Source of the DNA: Kribbella catacumbae DSM 19601 | GTDB lineage: Bacteria > Actinomycetota > Actinomycetes > Propionibacteriales > Kribbellaceae | DNA: 64,000 bases | Assembly: GCF_000372465.1 (NCBI RefSeq) | Contig: NZ_AQUZ01000029.1 | Span: 54,693 to 118,692, forward strand | Direction of reading: 5' to 3' | Part shown: positions 25,043 to 34,523 of the stretch, piece by piece | Layout: each line of letters opens with the position of its first letter | Position numbering within the stretch: position 1 is the stretch's first letter | Program-made: the position numbers and the translations under genes | The notes under the pieces: model-generated | The model's input: the letters and a program-made list of their open reading frames with translations, nothing else | Told to the model about the DNA's origin: nothing | The model's database searches: none

Positions 25043-25711
25043 TCACTTGCGGTGGTGTGGGGAGAGCATGTCTTCGAGTTGTTCTTCGGTTTCGTCGGCG
25101 GCGACGAAGAGTAGTTCGTCGTTGAGCTCGAGGGTGCCTTCCGGGTCGGGGCGCAGGACGCGGCCTTCCCGGATGATCGTTACCAGGGCGGTGTCGATCG
25201 GCCAGTCGATGTCGCCTACTCGCAGGCCGATCATCGGGGAGTCCTCGGGCAGGGTCAGTTCGACGAGGTTGGCGTCGCCCTGGCGGAAGGTGAACAGCCG
25301 GACCAGATCGCCGACCGACACGGCCTCTTCCACCAACGCCGACATGATCCGCGGCGTGGACACCGCTACGTCCACACCCCAGGCCTCGTTGAACATCCAC
25401 TCGTTGCGTGGATGGTTGACCCGGGCAACGGTCCGCGGTACGCCGAACTCGGTCTTGGCCAGCAGGGAAACGACCAGGTTGGTCTTGTCGTCACCGGTGC
25501 TCGCGATCGCCACCTGGCAGCGCTGCAGGGCAGCCTCTTCCAGGGACGACAGTTCGCAGGCGTCAGCGAGTAGCCACTCGGCTCGCGGTACGGACTCGGC
25601 CTTGATCGCCCGGGGGTCCTTGTCGATCAGCAGGACCTCGTGGCCGTTCTCCAGCAGCTCCGCAGCGATCGATCGTCCGACGTTGCCCGCGCCGGCGATG
25701 GCTACCCGCAT
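25043..25711 (-). CDS. TrkA-family potassium uptake regulator (CeoC-like)
   Basis: This 222-residue cytoplasmic protein has an N-terminal Rossmann NAD-binding RCK domain (VAIAGAGNVGRSIAAELLEN, acidic residue in LLIDKD) and a C-terminal RCK_C domain (LRVGDIDWPIDTALVTIIRE). It gates a potassium transporter in response to nucleotides. It corresponds to Rv2692 (ceoC). The upstream gene's stop overlaps here as GTGATG: the ATG at 25711 is my choice, and the GTG at 25714 is the alternative. It forms a two-gene operon with the next entry. Confidence 0.93.
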   Translation of the reverse strand: MRVAIAGAGNVGRSIAAELLENGHEVLLIDKDPRAIKAESVPRAEWLLADACELSSLEEAALQRCQVAIASTGDDKTNLVVSLLAKTEFGVPRTVARVNHPRNEWMFNEAWGVDVAVSTPRIMSALVEEAVSVGDLVRLFTFRQGDANLVELTLPEDSPMIGLRVGDIDWPIDTALVTIIREGRVLRPDPEGTLELNDELLFVAADETEEQLEDMLSPHHRK

Positions 25712-26373
25712 CACAGCTCCTCAGGTTTGGCGCCTAGTTGGGACTCGATCGCCGCGGCTTCGCGCTCCAGCATGATGACGTGCACCAGGTCGCCTTCCTG
25801 GATCACCGTGTCGGGCTTGGGCATCACGCCCTCGCCGAGCCGGGTAAGGAACGCGACCTTCGCGCCGGTGGCCTTCTCGATGTCCATCGCGAGCCGGCCG
25901 ACCCAGCCGGAGTTCACGTGTACTTCGGCCAGCCGGACCGTGCCGGACGGGTCGCGCCACTCGGGCTCCGAACCGCTCGGCAGCAACCGCCGGATCATCT
26001 GATCGACGGTCCACTTCACCGTGCCGACGGTGGGGATGCCGAGCCGCTGGTAGACCTCGGCGCGGCCCGGGTCGTAGATCCGGGCGACGACGTTCTCGAC
26101 GCCGAAGTTCTCCCGGGCGACGCGCGCGGCCAAGATGTTGGAGTTGTCGCCGTTCGAGACGGCCGCGAACGCCTCGGCTTCCTCGATCCCGGCCTCGGTC
26201 AGCACCTCGCGGTCGAAGCCCATCCCGGTGATGGTGCGGCCGGAGTAGTTGGCGCTCAGCCGGCGGAAGGCGTCGGCGGACTGGTCGATGATCGCGACCG
26301 TGTGGCCGCGCTTCTCCAGTGTCCGGGCCAGCGTCGACCCGACGCGGCCGCAGCCCATGATGACGACGTGCAC
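25711..26373 (-). CDS. TrkA-family potassium uptake regulator (CeoB-like)
   Basis: This 220-residue protein has the same two-domain RCK layout as its partner: Rossmann motif IMGCGRVGSTLARTL with the acidic end of strand two (VAIIDQS), then RCK_C (LPKPDTV region, VIQEGDLVHVIML). It corresponds to Rv2691 (ceoB). I chose the GTG at 26373 because VHVVIMGCG begins there; an ATG 13 codons upstream would add a non-conserved stretch. It is divergent from the APC permease gene, with 96 bases between. The two RCK proteins probably act as a heteromer on a potassium transporter, with the permease next door as one candidate. Confidence 0.93.
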   Translation of the reverse strand: MHVVIMGCGRVGSTLARTLEKRGHTVAIIDQSADAFRRLSANYSGRTITGMGFDREVLTEAGIEEAEAFAAVSNGDNSNILAARVARENFGVENVVARIYDPGRAEVYQRLGIPTVGTVKWTVDQMIRRLLPSGSEPEWRDPSGTVRLAEVHVNSGWVGRLAMDIEKATGAKVAFLTRLGEGVMPKPDTVIQEGDLVHVIMLEREAAAIESQLGAKPEEL

Positions 26374-26469
26374 TCCGTGATCACTCCTCGCCCCCGTTGG
26401 GGCCACTGGCATCGGTCTCGGCAGGGATAGACGCTACACCTGACCGCGGCTCCCTCTAACATCACCGTT

Positions 26470-28500
26470 GTGACTCCCGCGCTAGGCGACATCGGCAAAC
26501 GCATCCTCATCGGACGCAAGCTCCGAAGCACACAGCTGGGGGAGACCCTGCTACCGAAGCGGATCGCCCTGCCGGTCTTCGCCAGCGACGCCCTGTCATC
26601 GGTCGCCTACGCCCCGGACGAGATCTTCCTGACCCTGTCGATCGCCGGCCTGACCGCGGTGGCGTTCTCCTGGAAGGTCGCGATCGTGGTCGCGGTCGTC
26701 CTGCTGGTGGTGGTGCTGTCCTACCGGCAGAACGTTCACGCCTATCCCTCCGGCGGTGGTGACTACGAGGTCGCCACTGTGAACCTCGGCCCGACCGCCG
26801 GTCTGACCGTGGCCAGCGCGCTGCTGGTGGACTACGTGCTGACCGTGGCGGTGTCGATCTCGTCGGCGGCGCAGTACGCCGCCTCGGCCATCCCTGCGCT
26901 GGAAGGACGCCAGGCGGAGGTGGCCGTGGTCGCAGTGCTCTTCCTGACCACGATGAATCTGCGTGGGGTCCGCGAGTCGGGTACGGCCTTCGCGATCCCG
27001 ACGTACGTATTCATGGTGACCATCCTGGGGATGGCCGCCTGGGGCTTCGGCCGGCTGCTGTTCGGTCAGCTGCCCCAGGCGTCGAGCGCCGGCTTCGACA
27101 TCGCGCCGGAAGAGCAGTTCACGCACGGCATCGGCGGGCTGGCGATGGCCTTCCTGGTACTGCGTGCCTTCTCCTCCGGTTGCGCCGCACTGACCGGGGT
27201 CGAGGCGATCAGCAACGGCGTACCGGCGTTCAGGAAGCCCAAGAGCAAGAACGCCGCGACCACGCTGCTGTTGCTCGGCACCATCTCGATCGCGATGGTG
27301 ATCAGCGTGGTCACGCTGGCGAACGTGATGAAGGTCCGGTTCGCCGAGGATCCCGCGAAGCAGCTGATCCGCGACGGTGTCCCGGTGGGCGAGGGCTATC
27401 ACCAGGATCCGATCATCGGCCAGTTGGCCAAGGGCATCTTCGACCACTTCTCGCCCGGTTTCTACCTGGTCGCCGCCGCCACCGGCGTGATCCTGGTACT
27501 GGCGGCGAACACGGCCTTCAACGGCTTCCCGGTGCTCGGCTCGATCCTTGCCCGCGACGGCTTCCTGCCGCGCCAGCTGCACACCCGTGGCGACCGCCTG
27601 GCGTTCAGCAACGGCATCGTCATCCTGGCCGGTTTCGCGATCGTGCTGATCGTCGCCTTCAACGCCGAGGTCACCAAACTGATCCAGCTGTACATCGTCG
27701 GGGTGTTCGTGTCGTTCACGATCAGCCAGACCGGAATGATCCGGCACTGGACCCGGCTGCTGCGGTCCGAGCAGGATCCCGCGAAGAGGCGCAGGATGCA
27801 GCGTTCGCGGGTCATCAACAGTGTCGGCCTGTCCTTCACGGGTACCGTCCTGATCGTCGTCCTGCTGACCAAGTTCCTGCTCGGTGCCTACATCGCGATC
27901 ATCGCGATGGCGGTGTTGTTCGTGATGATGAGGGGAATCAAGCGGCACTACGACGCCGTCGGCAAGCAGATGGCAGCAGAGGGTGACGAGCAGCTGATGC
28001 TGCCGTCGCGGGTCCACTCGATCGTGCTGGTCTCCAAGCTCCACAAGCCGACCCTGCGGGCGCTGGCCTTCGCGAAAGCGGCCCGGCCGCACACGCTCGA
28101 GGCAGTCACCGTCGACGTCGACCGGGACGAGTCGGAGGCGCTGCAGGCCGAGTGGGACCGCCGAGCCATCCCTGTGCCCCTCAAGCGCCTTGCGTCGCCG
28201 TACCGGGAGATCACTCGCCCGATCGTGCAGTACGTTCGTGATATCCGGCGGCAGTCGCCGCGTGACGTTGTGATGGTTTACATCCCCGAGTACGTCGTCG
28301 GGCACTGGTGGGAGCACATCCTGCACAACCAGAGCGCACTACGGCTCAAGGGCCGGCTCTTGTTCACACCTGGTGTGATGGTTACGTCCGTTCCTTACCA
28401 GCTGATCTCGTCCCAGGCAGCTGAGGAGCGGCAGGACCGTGTTGAACGCGTAGCCGGCCAAGTACGGCGCGGCGCGCGCAAGAGTTCAGGAGACCGGTGA
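26470..28500 (+). CDS. APC-superfamily amino acid/potassium permease
   Basis: This 676-residue membrane protein has about twelve hydrophobic segments in the first 480 residues, followed by a cytoplasmic domain of about 190 residues. The first segments carry the APC pattern (LPVFASDALSSVAYAPDEI, then YRQNVHAYPSGGGDYEVA). It corresponds to Rv2690c. Relatives with this start (SDALSSVAYA) include KimA-type potassium importers, and two TrkA regulators lie next door. That makes potassium a plausible substrate, though annotation as an amino acid permease is common. GTG start at 26470. The stop overlaps the methyltransferase start as GTGA. Confidence 0.9.
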   Translation: MTPALGDIGKRILIGRKLRSTQLGETLLPKRIALPVFASDALSSVAYAPDEIFLTLSIAGLTAVAFSWKVAIVVAVVLLVVVLSYRQNVHAYPSGGGDYEVATVNLGPTAGLTVASALLVDYVLTVAVSISSAAQYAASAIPALEGRQAEVAVVAVLFLTTMNLRGVRESGTAFAIPTYVFMVTILGMAAWGFGRLLFGQLPQASSAGFDIAPEEQFTHGIGGLAMAFLVLRAFSSGCAALTGVEAISNGVPAFRKPKSKNAATTLLLLGTISIAMVISVVTLANVMKVRFAEDPAKQLIRDGVPVGEGYHQDPIIGQLAKGIFDHFSPGFYLVAAATGVILVLAANTAFNGFPVLGSILARDGFLPRQLHTRGDRLAFSNGIVILAGFAIVLIVAFNAEVTKLIQLYIVGVFVSFTISQTGMIRHWTRLLRSEQDPAKRRRMQRSRVINSVGLSFTGTVLIVVLLTKFLLGAYIAIIAMAVLFVMMRGIKRHYDAVGKQMAAEGDEQLMLPSRVHSIVLVSKLHKPTLRALAFAKAARPHTLEAVTVDVDRDESEALQAEWDRRAIPVPLKRLASPYREITRPIVQYVRDIRRQSPRDVVMVYIPEYVVGHWWEHILHNQSALRLKGRLLFTPGVMVTSVPYQLISSQAAEERQDRVERVAGQVRRGARKSSGDR

Positions 28501-29666
28501 CGGCTGAGCAGATCGTCGGGACGCTACTGGAGCTTGAGGTGGGGCCGGTAGCTCACGGCGGGCACTGTGTCGCGCGCTACGAGGGCCAAGTGGTATTCGT
28601 CCGGCACGCGCTCCCAGGGGAGCTGGTGCACGCCCGCGTGACCGAGCAGAACGCCAAGTACCTCCGTGCGGACGCAGTACAGGTCCTCACGCCCTCACCG
28701 CAGCGGATCGAACCGCCTTGCCCGTACGCCGGGCCAGGCCGGTGCGGCGGCTGCGACTTCCAGCACGCCAACATCGTCGAGCAGCGGCGACTGAAGGCCA
28801 CGGTGGTGTCGGACACGCTGCGGCGGATCGGCGGCATCGAGCGGAACATCGTGATGGAGTCGCCCGGCGACGACGGCCTCGGTTGGCGGACCCGGATGCG
28901 GTACGCCGTCGTCGACGGCCGGCCCGGCATGTACGCGCACCGGTCGCACGACCTGATCCAGATCGACAAGTGCCTGATCGCGCACCCGGACGCGCCGGAC
29001 GTACTGCACGAGCAGTGGCCGGACGCCTCCTCGGTGAAGGCGGTGGTGTCGTCGGAGGGCAAGACGGCCGTGCTGACCGATGACAACGCCGGTGGACGAG
29101 TAGTGGAGGTTGTCCGGGGCCGACGGTTCCGGGTGGAGGCCGATGGGTTCTGGCAGGCTCACCCGGCTGCTCCCGAGATGCTTGTGGACGCAGTACTGGC
29201 TGGGCTGGAGCCGCGAGACGGCGAGACGGCGCTTGACCTGTACTCCGGGGTGGGGCTGTTCGCTGCCTTCCTGGCCGAGGCGGGGTGCGCAGTACTGGCT
29301 GTAGAGGGCAGTAAGGCCGCGGTGAAGAACGCCCGGCGGAACCTGCACGACCTGCCGGCTGTGACTCTTGAGGCGGGTGACGTCGCCAAGGTGCTCAACA
29401 ACGCGGCCGGGCAGGGGTTGGAGTCCGTCGACCTGGTCGTACTGGACCCGCCTCGGACGGGCGCGGGGCAGGACGTCGTACGGCGTATCGCGGCGCTCTC
29501 GCCGCGGCGGATCGCGTACGTCGCGTGCGACCCGGCAGCGCTGGCGCGGGACCTGAAGACCTTCGGGGGACTCGGGTACGGCGTGAGCTCGTTGCGGGCA
29601 TTCGATTTGTTCGGGATGACGCATCACATAGAGTGCGTGGCTGTGCTCGAACCGCGACCTGCCTAG
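28497..29666 (+). CDS. TrmA/RlmD-like RNA 5-methyluridine methyltransferase
   Basis: This 389-residue enzyme transfers methyl from S-adenosylmethionine to C5 of a uridine in rRNA or tRNA. An N-terminal TRAM domain (about 8-65) binds RNA. Fe-S cysteines are visible at Cys75, Cys83 and Cys86 (CPYAGPGRCGGCDFQH). The methyltransferase part shows ALDLYSGVGLFAAFLAE, VLDPPRTGAG and the catalytic Cys344 in YVACDPAAL. It corresponds to Rv2689c. The GTG start overlaps the permease stop as GTGA. Whether it modifies 23S rRNA or tRNA cannot be told here. Confidence 0.93.
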   Translation: MTAEQIVGTLLELEVGPVAHGGHCVARYEGQVVFVRHALPGELVHARVTEQNAKYLRADAVQVLTPSPQRIEPPCPYAGPGRCGGCDFQHANIVEQRRLKATVVSDTLRRIGGIERNIVMESPGDDGLGWRTRMRYAVVDGRPGMYAHRSHDLIQIDKCLIAHPDAPDVLHEQWPDASSVKAVVSSEGKTAVLTDDNAGGRVVEVVRGRRFRVEADGFWQAHPAAPEMLVDAVLAGLEPRDGETALDLYSGVGLFAAFLAEAGCAVLAVEGSKAAVKNARRNLHDLPAVTLEAGDVAKVLNNAAGQGLESVDLVVLDPPRTGAGQDVVRRIAALSPRRIAYVACDPAALARDLKTFGGLGYGVSSLRAFDLFGMTHHIECVAVLEPRPA

Positions 29667-29675
29667 CGTTCTGCT

Positions 29676-29842
29676 TGGTGCCCTGGGTTGGTGGTTTGCG
29701 CTTCAGCTCCGGCGCCCAGGCACGCACCTCGCGGCACTGGCGAAACGTCCACGATGCTCCGCATCGAGGACGCTCCTCCAGCACCGCGATGCACGCACCT
29801 GAACACCGGAGCTGAAGCGCAAACCACCAACTCAGGGCACCA
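29676..29842. repeat. 167-bp imperfect palindrome
   Basis: The left arm runs inward from 29676 and the right arm from 29842. The outer 34-36 bases match with one mismatch (TGGTTTGCGCTTCAGCTCCGG and complement); the inner part, out to about 80 bases per arm, matches less well. It occupies most of the 242-base gap between the methyltransferase and the giant repeat protein. As RNA it would fold into one long rod. Because it is a palindrome, both strands encode similar small peptides; I do not regard these as genes. No transposase or target duplication was seen. Confidence 0.8.
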
Positions 29843-29908
29843 GCTGTCGGCGGTCTCGGGTAGCGTGCTGGCTTGGAATCGCTGGACTGGTACTGAGCAG
29901 GAGACCCG

Positions 29909-32900
29909 ATGCCGCTCGTCGACTTGGACGACCCGGAGGAGTTGCGCGCCCGCTGGAGCGCGCTCGCCGCCGTCGCCCATGCCACCGGGTTCGACCGGCG
30001 CTGGTACGCCGACGAGAACGGCTGGTACCACCAGGACGAGACCGGTAGCGACCTGCGGATGGTCCGGCTCGAGGGTGGTCGGGCGGTGCTGTTCGGGTTC
30101 CACACCCAGCAGACGCAGACGGCTCAGGCCGACCTGCTTGCGGGCGCGCCGGACTGGATCGGGCAGCCGGAGGTCAAGCGCCGGATTGCGGCTGGTGATC
30201 TCGGCTTCGTCTACGGCAGCTTCAACGGGACATGGGCGCGGGCGTCGTACCCGGGCGATCCGTGGCAGCCGCTGGACGACGGCTTCCTCCCGATCGGCGA
30301 GTGGATCACCTCCGACGAGGAAGCCGCCCGCGAGATGATCGAGTGGGCGGCCGAGTGGGCCGACTACCTGGGCGGGCTGGATGAGTTGCTCCCTGTGGGC
30401 GTCCGGCTGATCCGCACGGCGGCGACTACAGGCATCACACCGGAGTCGCTGCTGGAGCTGTTTGATCGGTTGGGGATTGGTCCGCATTCTCCGCAGCAGC
30501 CGGACCTCCGCGCGGCTTTGTCTGCCGTCACCCAGTTCGAGCCCGGCAGCACACCTGCGGGCCCGCCAGCCAACCAGCACGGCGAAGCGCCGGCAGTTGG
30601 TGGGTACGGCGAAGCGCCGGCAGTTGGTGGGTACGGCGAAGCGCCGGCAGTTGGTGGGTACGGCGAAGTACCTGCAGTTGGTGGGTACGGCGAAGTACCT
30701 GCAGGCGGTGGGTATGGCGAAGCGCCTGCGAGCGGTGGGTATGGCGAAGCGCCGGGGGCGACCGGTGCGCAGTCGGTCGGCGGGTACGCCGCGCCGCCGG
30801 CGGCACCGGCAGTTGGTGGTTATGGCGGGGCGCCCGCAGGCGGTGGGTACGCCGATGCACCAGCGGCCGGCGGGTTTGCCGCGCGATCGGCGGTACCGGC
30901 AGCCGGTGGTTACGGCGAGGCGCCTGTGGGCGGTGGGTACTCCGGAGGGCCTGCGGGGGCTTCGGTGGGGGGTTCTGGCGCTGTTGCGGGTCGGGGTGGG
31001 GAGTTCTCGGCGGAGCAGGGCGCGGGCGGTTACGTGGGTGATGACGACTCGGAGGATGAGGAGTCCGTCGTTGTGCCGCCGGGGATCAGTCCGTTCACCG
31101 GGCAGCCGATCGGGGACGAGGCCGGCCTGGTCATCGGCGGGAGCGAGCCCTTCACGCCCGAACCGCCCTTCAGCCCCGAACCGCCGTTCCGCCCCGACTC
31201 GCCCTTCGCCCCCGACCCGCCGTACACACCGGAGCCGTACACCCCCGAGCCCGACCCAGAACCGCCGTACCAGCCCGAGGACGCGGGCCCGCATCAGGAC
31301 CAGTACGGAGTAGTCGCGAAGAAGCCGCGCCTCTTCCGCCGACGCAAGCACGACGACCCCGAGCCCGCAGCTCAGCCACCCAGCGCTCACCCCGGAGCAC
31401 ACAGCTCTCACGCGGGAGCTCCGGCACCCGGCCCGCACCCTGGGGCTCAGTCACCCAGCTCTCATCCTGGAGTTCCGGCACCTAGCTCGCACACTGGAGC
31501 TCCGCCACCTGGCGCTCACCCCGGAGTTCCGACACCTAGCTCGCACACTGGAGCTCCGCCACCTGGCGCTCACCCTGGAGCTCCGCCGGCGCCTCAACCG
31601 CCCGCGGGTACGCCGTACGCCGCGCCCGCCCAGCCCGAAGCGTCTGCTCCGGCGATGGGACGTCCGCTGCCGTCATCCGAGCCGCCGCGAGTTGGCGGGC
31701 CGGTGGACGACGGGGAGGACTTCTACGCGAGCCTGTTCGCCGATGCACCGGCGGCGGCGACGTACGTGCCAGACGTCATCCGCAACGTTCCCGCCGAGCC
31801 GGACGGCTGGTCACCCGATGACGCGACCAGCGAGTTCACAGCCTTCGCCGACGACACGGCCGCAGTCGAGCCGGTGCCCCCCGTCTCCGCCTCTGACGAC
31901 ACCGGCGTCATCGACCCGATCCCCGCCACCGAGGACACACCCCCCGAGCCGGTCGAGGCAGTCGCACACCCCGAGGCAGCAGCAGAGCCTGCCCCAGCCC
32001 GGGGCCCCGACCCAGCCACTGGCTACGACCCAGCCACTGGCTACGACCCAGCCACTGGCTTTGACCCAGCCAGAAGGTTCGAGCCAGCTGCGGAGTCTGA
32101 GGCAGCCAGAAGGTTCGAGCCGACCAGAAGGTCCGAGCCGGCCGCAGGGTTTGAGGCGGCTGGAGAGTTCGATCGAGCTGGAGAGTTCGAGCGAGCGGCG
32201 GAGCTTGAGGCGGCTGGAGAGTTCGATCGAGCCGCCGAGTTTGAGGCTGCCGGAGGCTTGGAGCCTGGCGCCGAGCTTGAGGCAGCCGAAGGGTTGGAGC
32301 CGGCCGGAGACTCCGGGGCAGCTGCGGAGCTCGAGGCGGCCCGAGACCTCGGGGCAGCCACACGGCTTGATGCAGCCCGAGAGCGTGGGGCTGCTGCAGA
32401 AGCCAAGGAAGCCAGAGAGGTTGAGGCCGGCGCCGGCGCCGGGGCTCAGGCCGAGGCAGTCGCCGAGCCGGAGCCCGCACCCCAACCCATTGCGCGGGTG
32501 GACCGTGAGTGGGTCGGCGGCGCCTGGATCAACGGCGTGTGGGTAGAGGACGTCGCCGCCTACCTCGCAGCCCAGAACGCAGCCGGCCCAGCCAGCCCCG
32601 CTCCAGCGGAAACCCAGCCCACCGAAGCCCTGACCCCCACACACCCCGACGAAGAGCCACCCACAGAAGAACGCTTCCTCGACCTCACCGAGTTCGAGCA
32701 GTCAGTCGAGGAGCCTCCGACCGAGGAGCGCGTGCTCGACCTCGCCGAGTTCGAGCAGACACCCGAGCAGCCCGCATCCGCGGGTCGCGTGCTCAGCGGG
32801 CCCGAGCAGCCCGTCGAGGAGCCTCCCACCGAGGAACCCGTTCGCGGTGTCGCCGAGTACGCGCAGTCTGTCGAGGAGCCTCCGACCGAGGAGCGCGTGC

Positions 32901-34513
32901 CCGACCTCGCCGAGTTCGAGGAGACACCCGAGCAGCCCGCATCCGAGAGTCGCGTTCTCAGCGGGCCCGAGCAACTCGTCGAGGAGCCTCCCACCGAGGA
33001 ACCCGTTCGCGGTGTCGCCGAGTACGCGCAGTCTGTCGAGGAGCCTCCGACTGAAGAGCGGGTGCTCGACCTCGCGGAGTTCGAGGGATCGGTCGGGCAG
33101 TCTCCGGCTGGGGAGCGCGTTCGCGGTGTCGCCGAGTACGGGCGGCCTGTCGAGGAGCCTCCGACCGAAGAGCGTGTGCTTGGGCTTGGGCTTGGGCTGT
33201 TTGACGGGCCAGCGGAGGAGTCGCTCGCAGGGGAGCGGGCGGTTGAGGAGGCTGTTGGCGTAGCGGCGGCGGATAAGCGAGCGGGCGCAGTACCGGTTGA
33301 GGAGCCGGTCGCCGAGGAGTGGCGGGTAGCCGAGGAGGTGCCGGGCGCTGAGTGGTCGGGCGCTGAGGTGCCGGGGGTTGAGCAGCAGGTTGAGTCTGCT
33401 GCCGTGGAGCCTGAGCCTCAAGTTGAGGATGAGGCTCCGACGGCTGAGATTGCTGCGATCACGGAGCAGGATCCTGAGGACGAGTACTACGCAAGCAGCA
33501 GTTCGCCGTTCGCCCCGCAAGCTCGCGATCTGCCGCCGAACGGCTTCAGCAGTCTCGAACCGATGGGCGACGTCGACTACCGATTCGGCGACGAAGCGTT
33601 CCACGGGGGGAACTTTCACGACGAAATCATCGGCGGCGCCGACTGGACCGCCGACCAGCTGGGCGAGCCCCGGGTAGTCGACGAGCCGCAGACTCCGCAC
33701 GTCGCCGAATCGGCCGATCAACTAGCTCAAGCTGATGTCGAGGTCGACACCCCCGAGCGACCCGAAGCACCGGCCGCGAACCTCGAAGCAACCCCGGACA
33801 ACAACCGCGTCCCATCGGACTCGAGGCTCGAAGCACCGGACAACAACCTCGTCCCACCGGACCCGATGCTCGAGGCGCCGGCCAACAATCTCGTCGTACC
33901 AGACGAGAAACTCACAGCTCCCGACGAGAAGCTAGTAGCACCGGACGAGAAGCTCGTCGTGCCCGACGCCGGCGGTGGCGCCGTCGCCATCCCCGGGCTC
34001 GGTGTCGTCGGCGGCGACGGACCTCGGGTCGAGCCGCCGCCCGGGTCCATCGAGGAAGCCATGCGGTCCGAGGTCGAGCGCCCCCGCCCTCGCCCCAAGG
34101 AGTCCGCAGCCCTCAAGGCCCTCCGCGACTGGTGCCGGGCGCGTACCAAGATCGTGCCGTCCGGGTTCACCATCCAGGTGCAGGTGCTCGATCCGTCGGC
34201 GCCGAGCTACCGGTTCGATCTCGAGCCGCCGGAGGTCGACGACCCGCAGTACGGGGCCGAAATGCTCAGCGAGCTGCTCGGTGAGCTGTGGATCGCGGAG
34301 TCGCAGGGAGAGCAGGGCGGCTGGTTGTTCGCGCGGATCGACGCGGCCGGCCGGACGTTGCGGATCGACCGCTGGTATGACCGGGTGCCCGACTGGTGGG
34401 ACAACCCGATCGAGGCGCGACTCGACGTGCACGGGCTGGTCCGCCGGCTGAACGACCGCGGCCCGGACTATCAGCCGACATATCTGGAGAAGCTGTACAC
34501 CAGCGCGAGATAG
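29909..34513 (+). CDS. Giant low-complexity repeat protein with two terminal domains
   Basis: I do not recognise the family of this 1534-residue protein. Residues 1-225 look folded (ENGWYHQDETGSDLRMVRL, FVYGSFNGTWARASYPGDP). Next comes a Gly/Ala/Pro region with nonapeptide GEAPAVGGY repeats (225-350). After it: a basic patch (KKPRLFRRRKHDD, about 471), His/Pro/Ser repeats (485-565), Ala/Glu/Arg-rich repeats (690-845), a conserved-looking WVGGAWINGVW (about 867), Glu/Pro-rich VEEPPTEER repeats (920-1095), an aromatic patch (1190-1255), and APDNNLVPPD repeats (1270-1350). A folded C-terminal domain (1394-1534, LRDWCRARTKIVPSGFTIQV ... WWDNPIEARLDVHGL) ends it. There is no signal peptide or membrane segment. 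An AGGAG site precedes ATG 29909. The locus in other actinobacteria usually holds dxs after the methyltransferase. Confidence 0.85.
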   Translation: MPLVDLDDPEELRARWSALAAVAHATGFDRRWYADENGWYHQDETGSDLRMVRLEGGRAVLFGFHTQQTQTAQADLLAGAPDWIGQPEVKRRIAAGDLGFVYGSFNGTWARASYPGDPWQPLDDGFLPIGEWITSDEEAAREMIEWAAEWADYLGGLDELLPVGVRLIRTAATTGITPESLLELFDRLGIGPHSPQQPDLRAALSAVTQFEPGSTPAGPPANQHGEAPAVGGYGEAPAVGGYGEAPAVGGYGEVPAVGGYGEVPAGGGYGEAPASGGYGEAPGATGAQSVGGYAAPPAAPAVGGYGGAPAGGGYADAPAAGGFAARSAVPAAGGYGEAPVGGGYSGGPAGASVGGSGAVAGRGGEFSAEQGAGGYVGDDDSEDEESVVVPPGISPFTGQPIGDEAGLVIGGSEPFTPEPPFSPEPPFRPDSPFAPDPPYTPEPYTPEPDPEPPYQPEDAGPHQDQYGVVAKKPRLFRRRKHDDPEPAAQPPSAHPGAHSSHAGAPAPGPHPGAQSPSSHPGVPAPSSHTGAPPPGAHPGVPTPSSHTGAPPPGAHPGAPPAPQPPAGTPYAAPAQPEASAPAMGRPLPSSEPPRVGGPVDDGEDFYASLFADAPAAATYVPDVIRNVPAEPDGWSPDDATSEFTAFADDTAAVEPVPPVSASDDTGVIDPIPATEDTPPEPVEAVAHPEAAAEPAPARGPDPATGYDPATGYDPATGFDPARRFEPAAESEAARRFEPTRRSEPAAGFEAAGEFDRAGEFERAAELEAAGEFDRAAEFEAAGGLEPGAELEAAEGLEPAGDSGAAAELEAARDLGAATRLDAARERGAAAEAKEAREVEAGAGAGAQAEAVAEPEPAPQPIARVDREWVGGAWINGVWVEDVAAYLAAQNAAGPASPAPAETQPTEALTPTHPDEEPPTEERFLDLTEFEQSVEEPPTEERVLDLAEFEQTPEQPASAGRVLSGPEQPVEEPPTEEPVRGVAEYAQSVEEPPTEERVPDLAEFEETPEQPASESRVLSGPEQLVEEPPTEEPVRGVAEYAQSVEEPPTEERVLDLAEFEGSVGQSPAGERVRGVAEYGRPVEEPPTEERVLGLGLGLFDGPAEESLAGERAVEEAVGVAAADKRAGAVPVEEPVAEEWRVAEEVPGAEWSGAEVPGVEQQVESAAVEPEPQVEDEAPTAEIAAITEQDPEDEYYASSSSPFAPQARDLPPNGFSSLEPMGDVDYRFGDEAFHGGNFHDEIIGGADWTADQLGEPRVVDEPQTPHVAESADQLAQADVEVDTPERPEAPAANLEATPDNNRVPSDSRLEAPDNNLVPPDPMLEAPANNLVVPDEKLTAPDEKLVAPDEKLVVPDAGGGAVAIPGLGVVGGDGPRVEPPPGSIEEAMRSEVERPRPRPKESAALKALRDWCRARTKIVPSGFTIQVQVLDPSAPSYRFDLEPPEVDDPQYGAEMLSELLGELWIAESQGEQGGWLFARIDAAGRTLRIDRWYDRVPDWWDNPIEARLDVHGLVRRLNDRGPDYQPTYLEKLYTSAR
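30581..30742 (+). repeat. Six 27-bp in-frame tandem repeats
   Basis: Units start at 30581, 30608, 30635, 30662, 30689 and 30716. The first three are identical at the DNA level (GGCGAAGCGCCGGCAGTTGG plus TGGGTAC); the others carry point changes. Each encodes GE(A/V)PA(V/G/S)GGY. Identity over exact units suggests recent expansion by slippage or recombination, so copy number may vary between strains. Confidence 0.93.
32759..33088 (+). repeat. Two 165-bp in-frame tandem repeats
   Basis: Units 32759-32923 and 32924-33088 encode the same 55-residue module, which starts TPEQPAS and contains RVLSGPEQ, VEEPPTEEPVRGVAEYAQS and VEEPPTEERV. The two differ by a few substitutions. They are nested within the larger Glu/Pro-rich region of the giant protein. 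Confidence 0.85.
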
Positions 34514-34523
34514 CGTTGCCGGC

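Noticed and set aside
29688..29840. Similar short peptides encoded on both strands within the 167-bp palindrome
   Set aside because: A palindrome gives similar readings on both strands by symmetry, so this is not evidence of coding.
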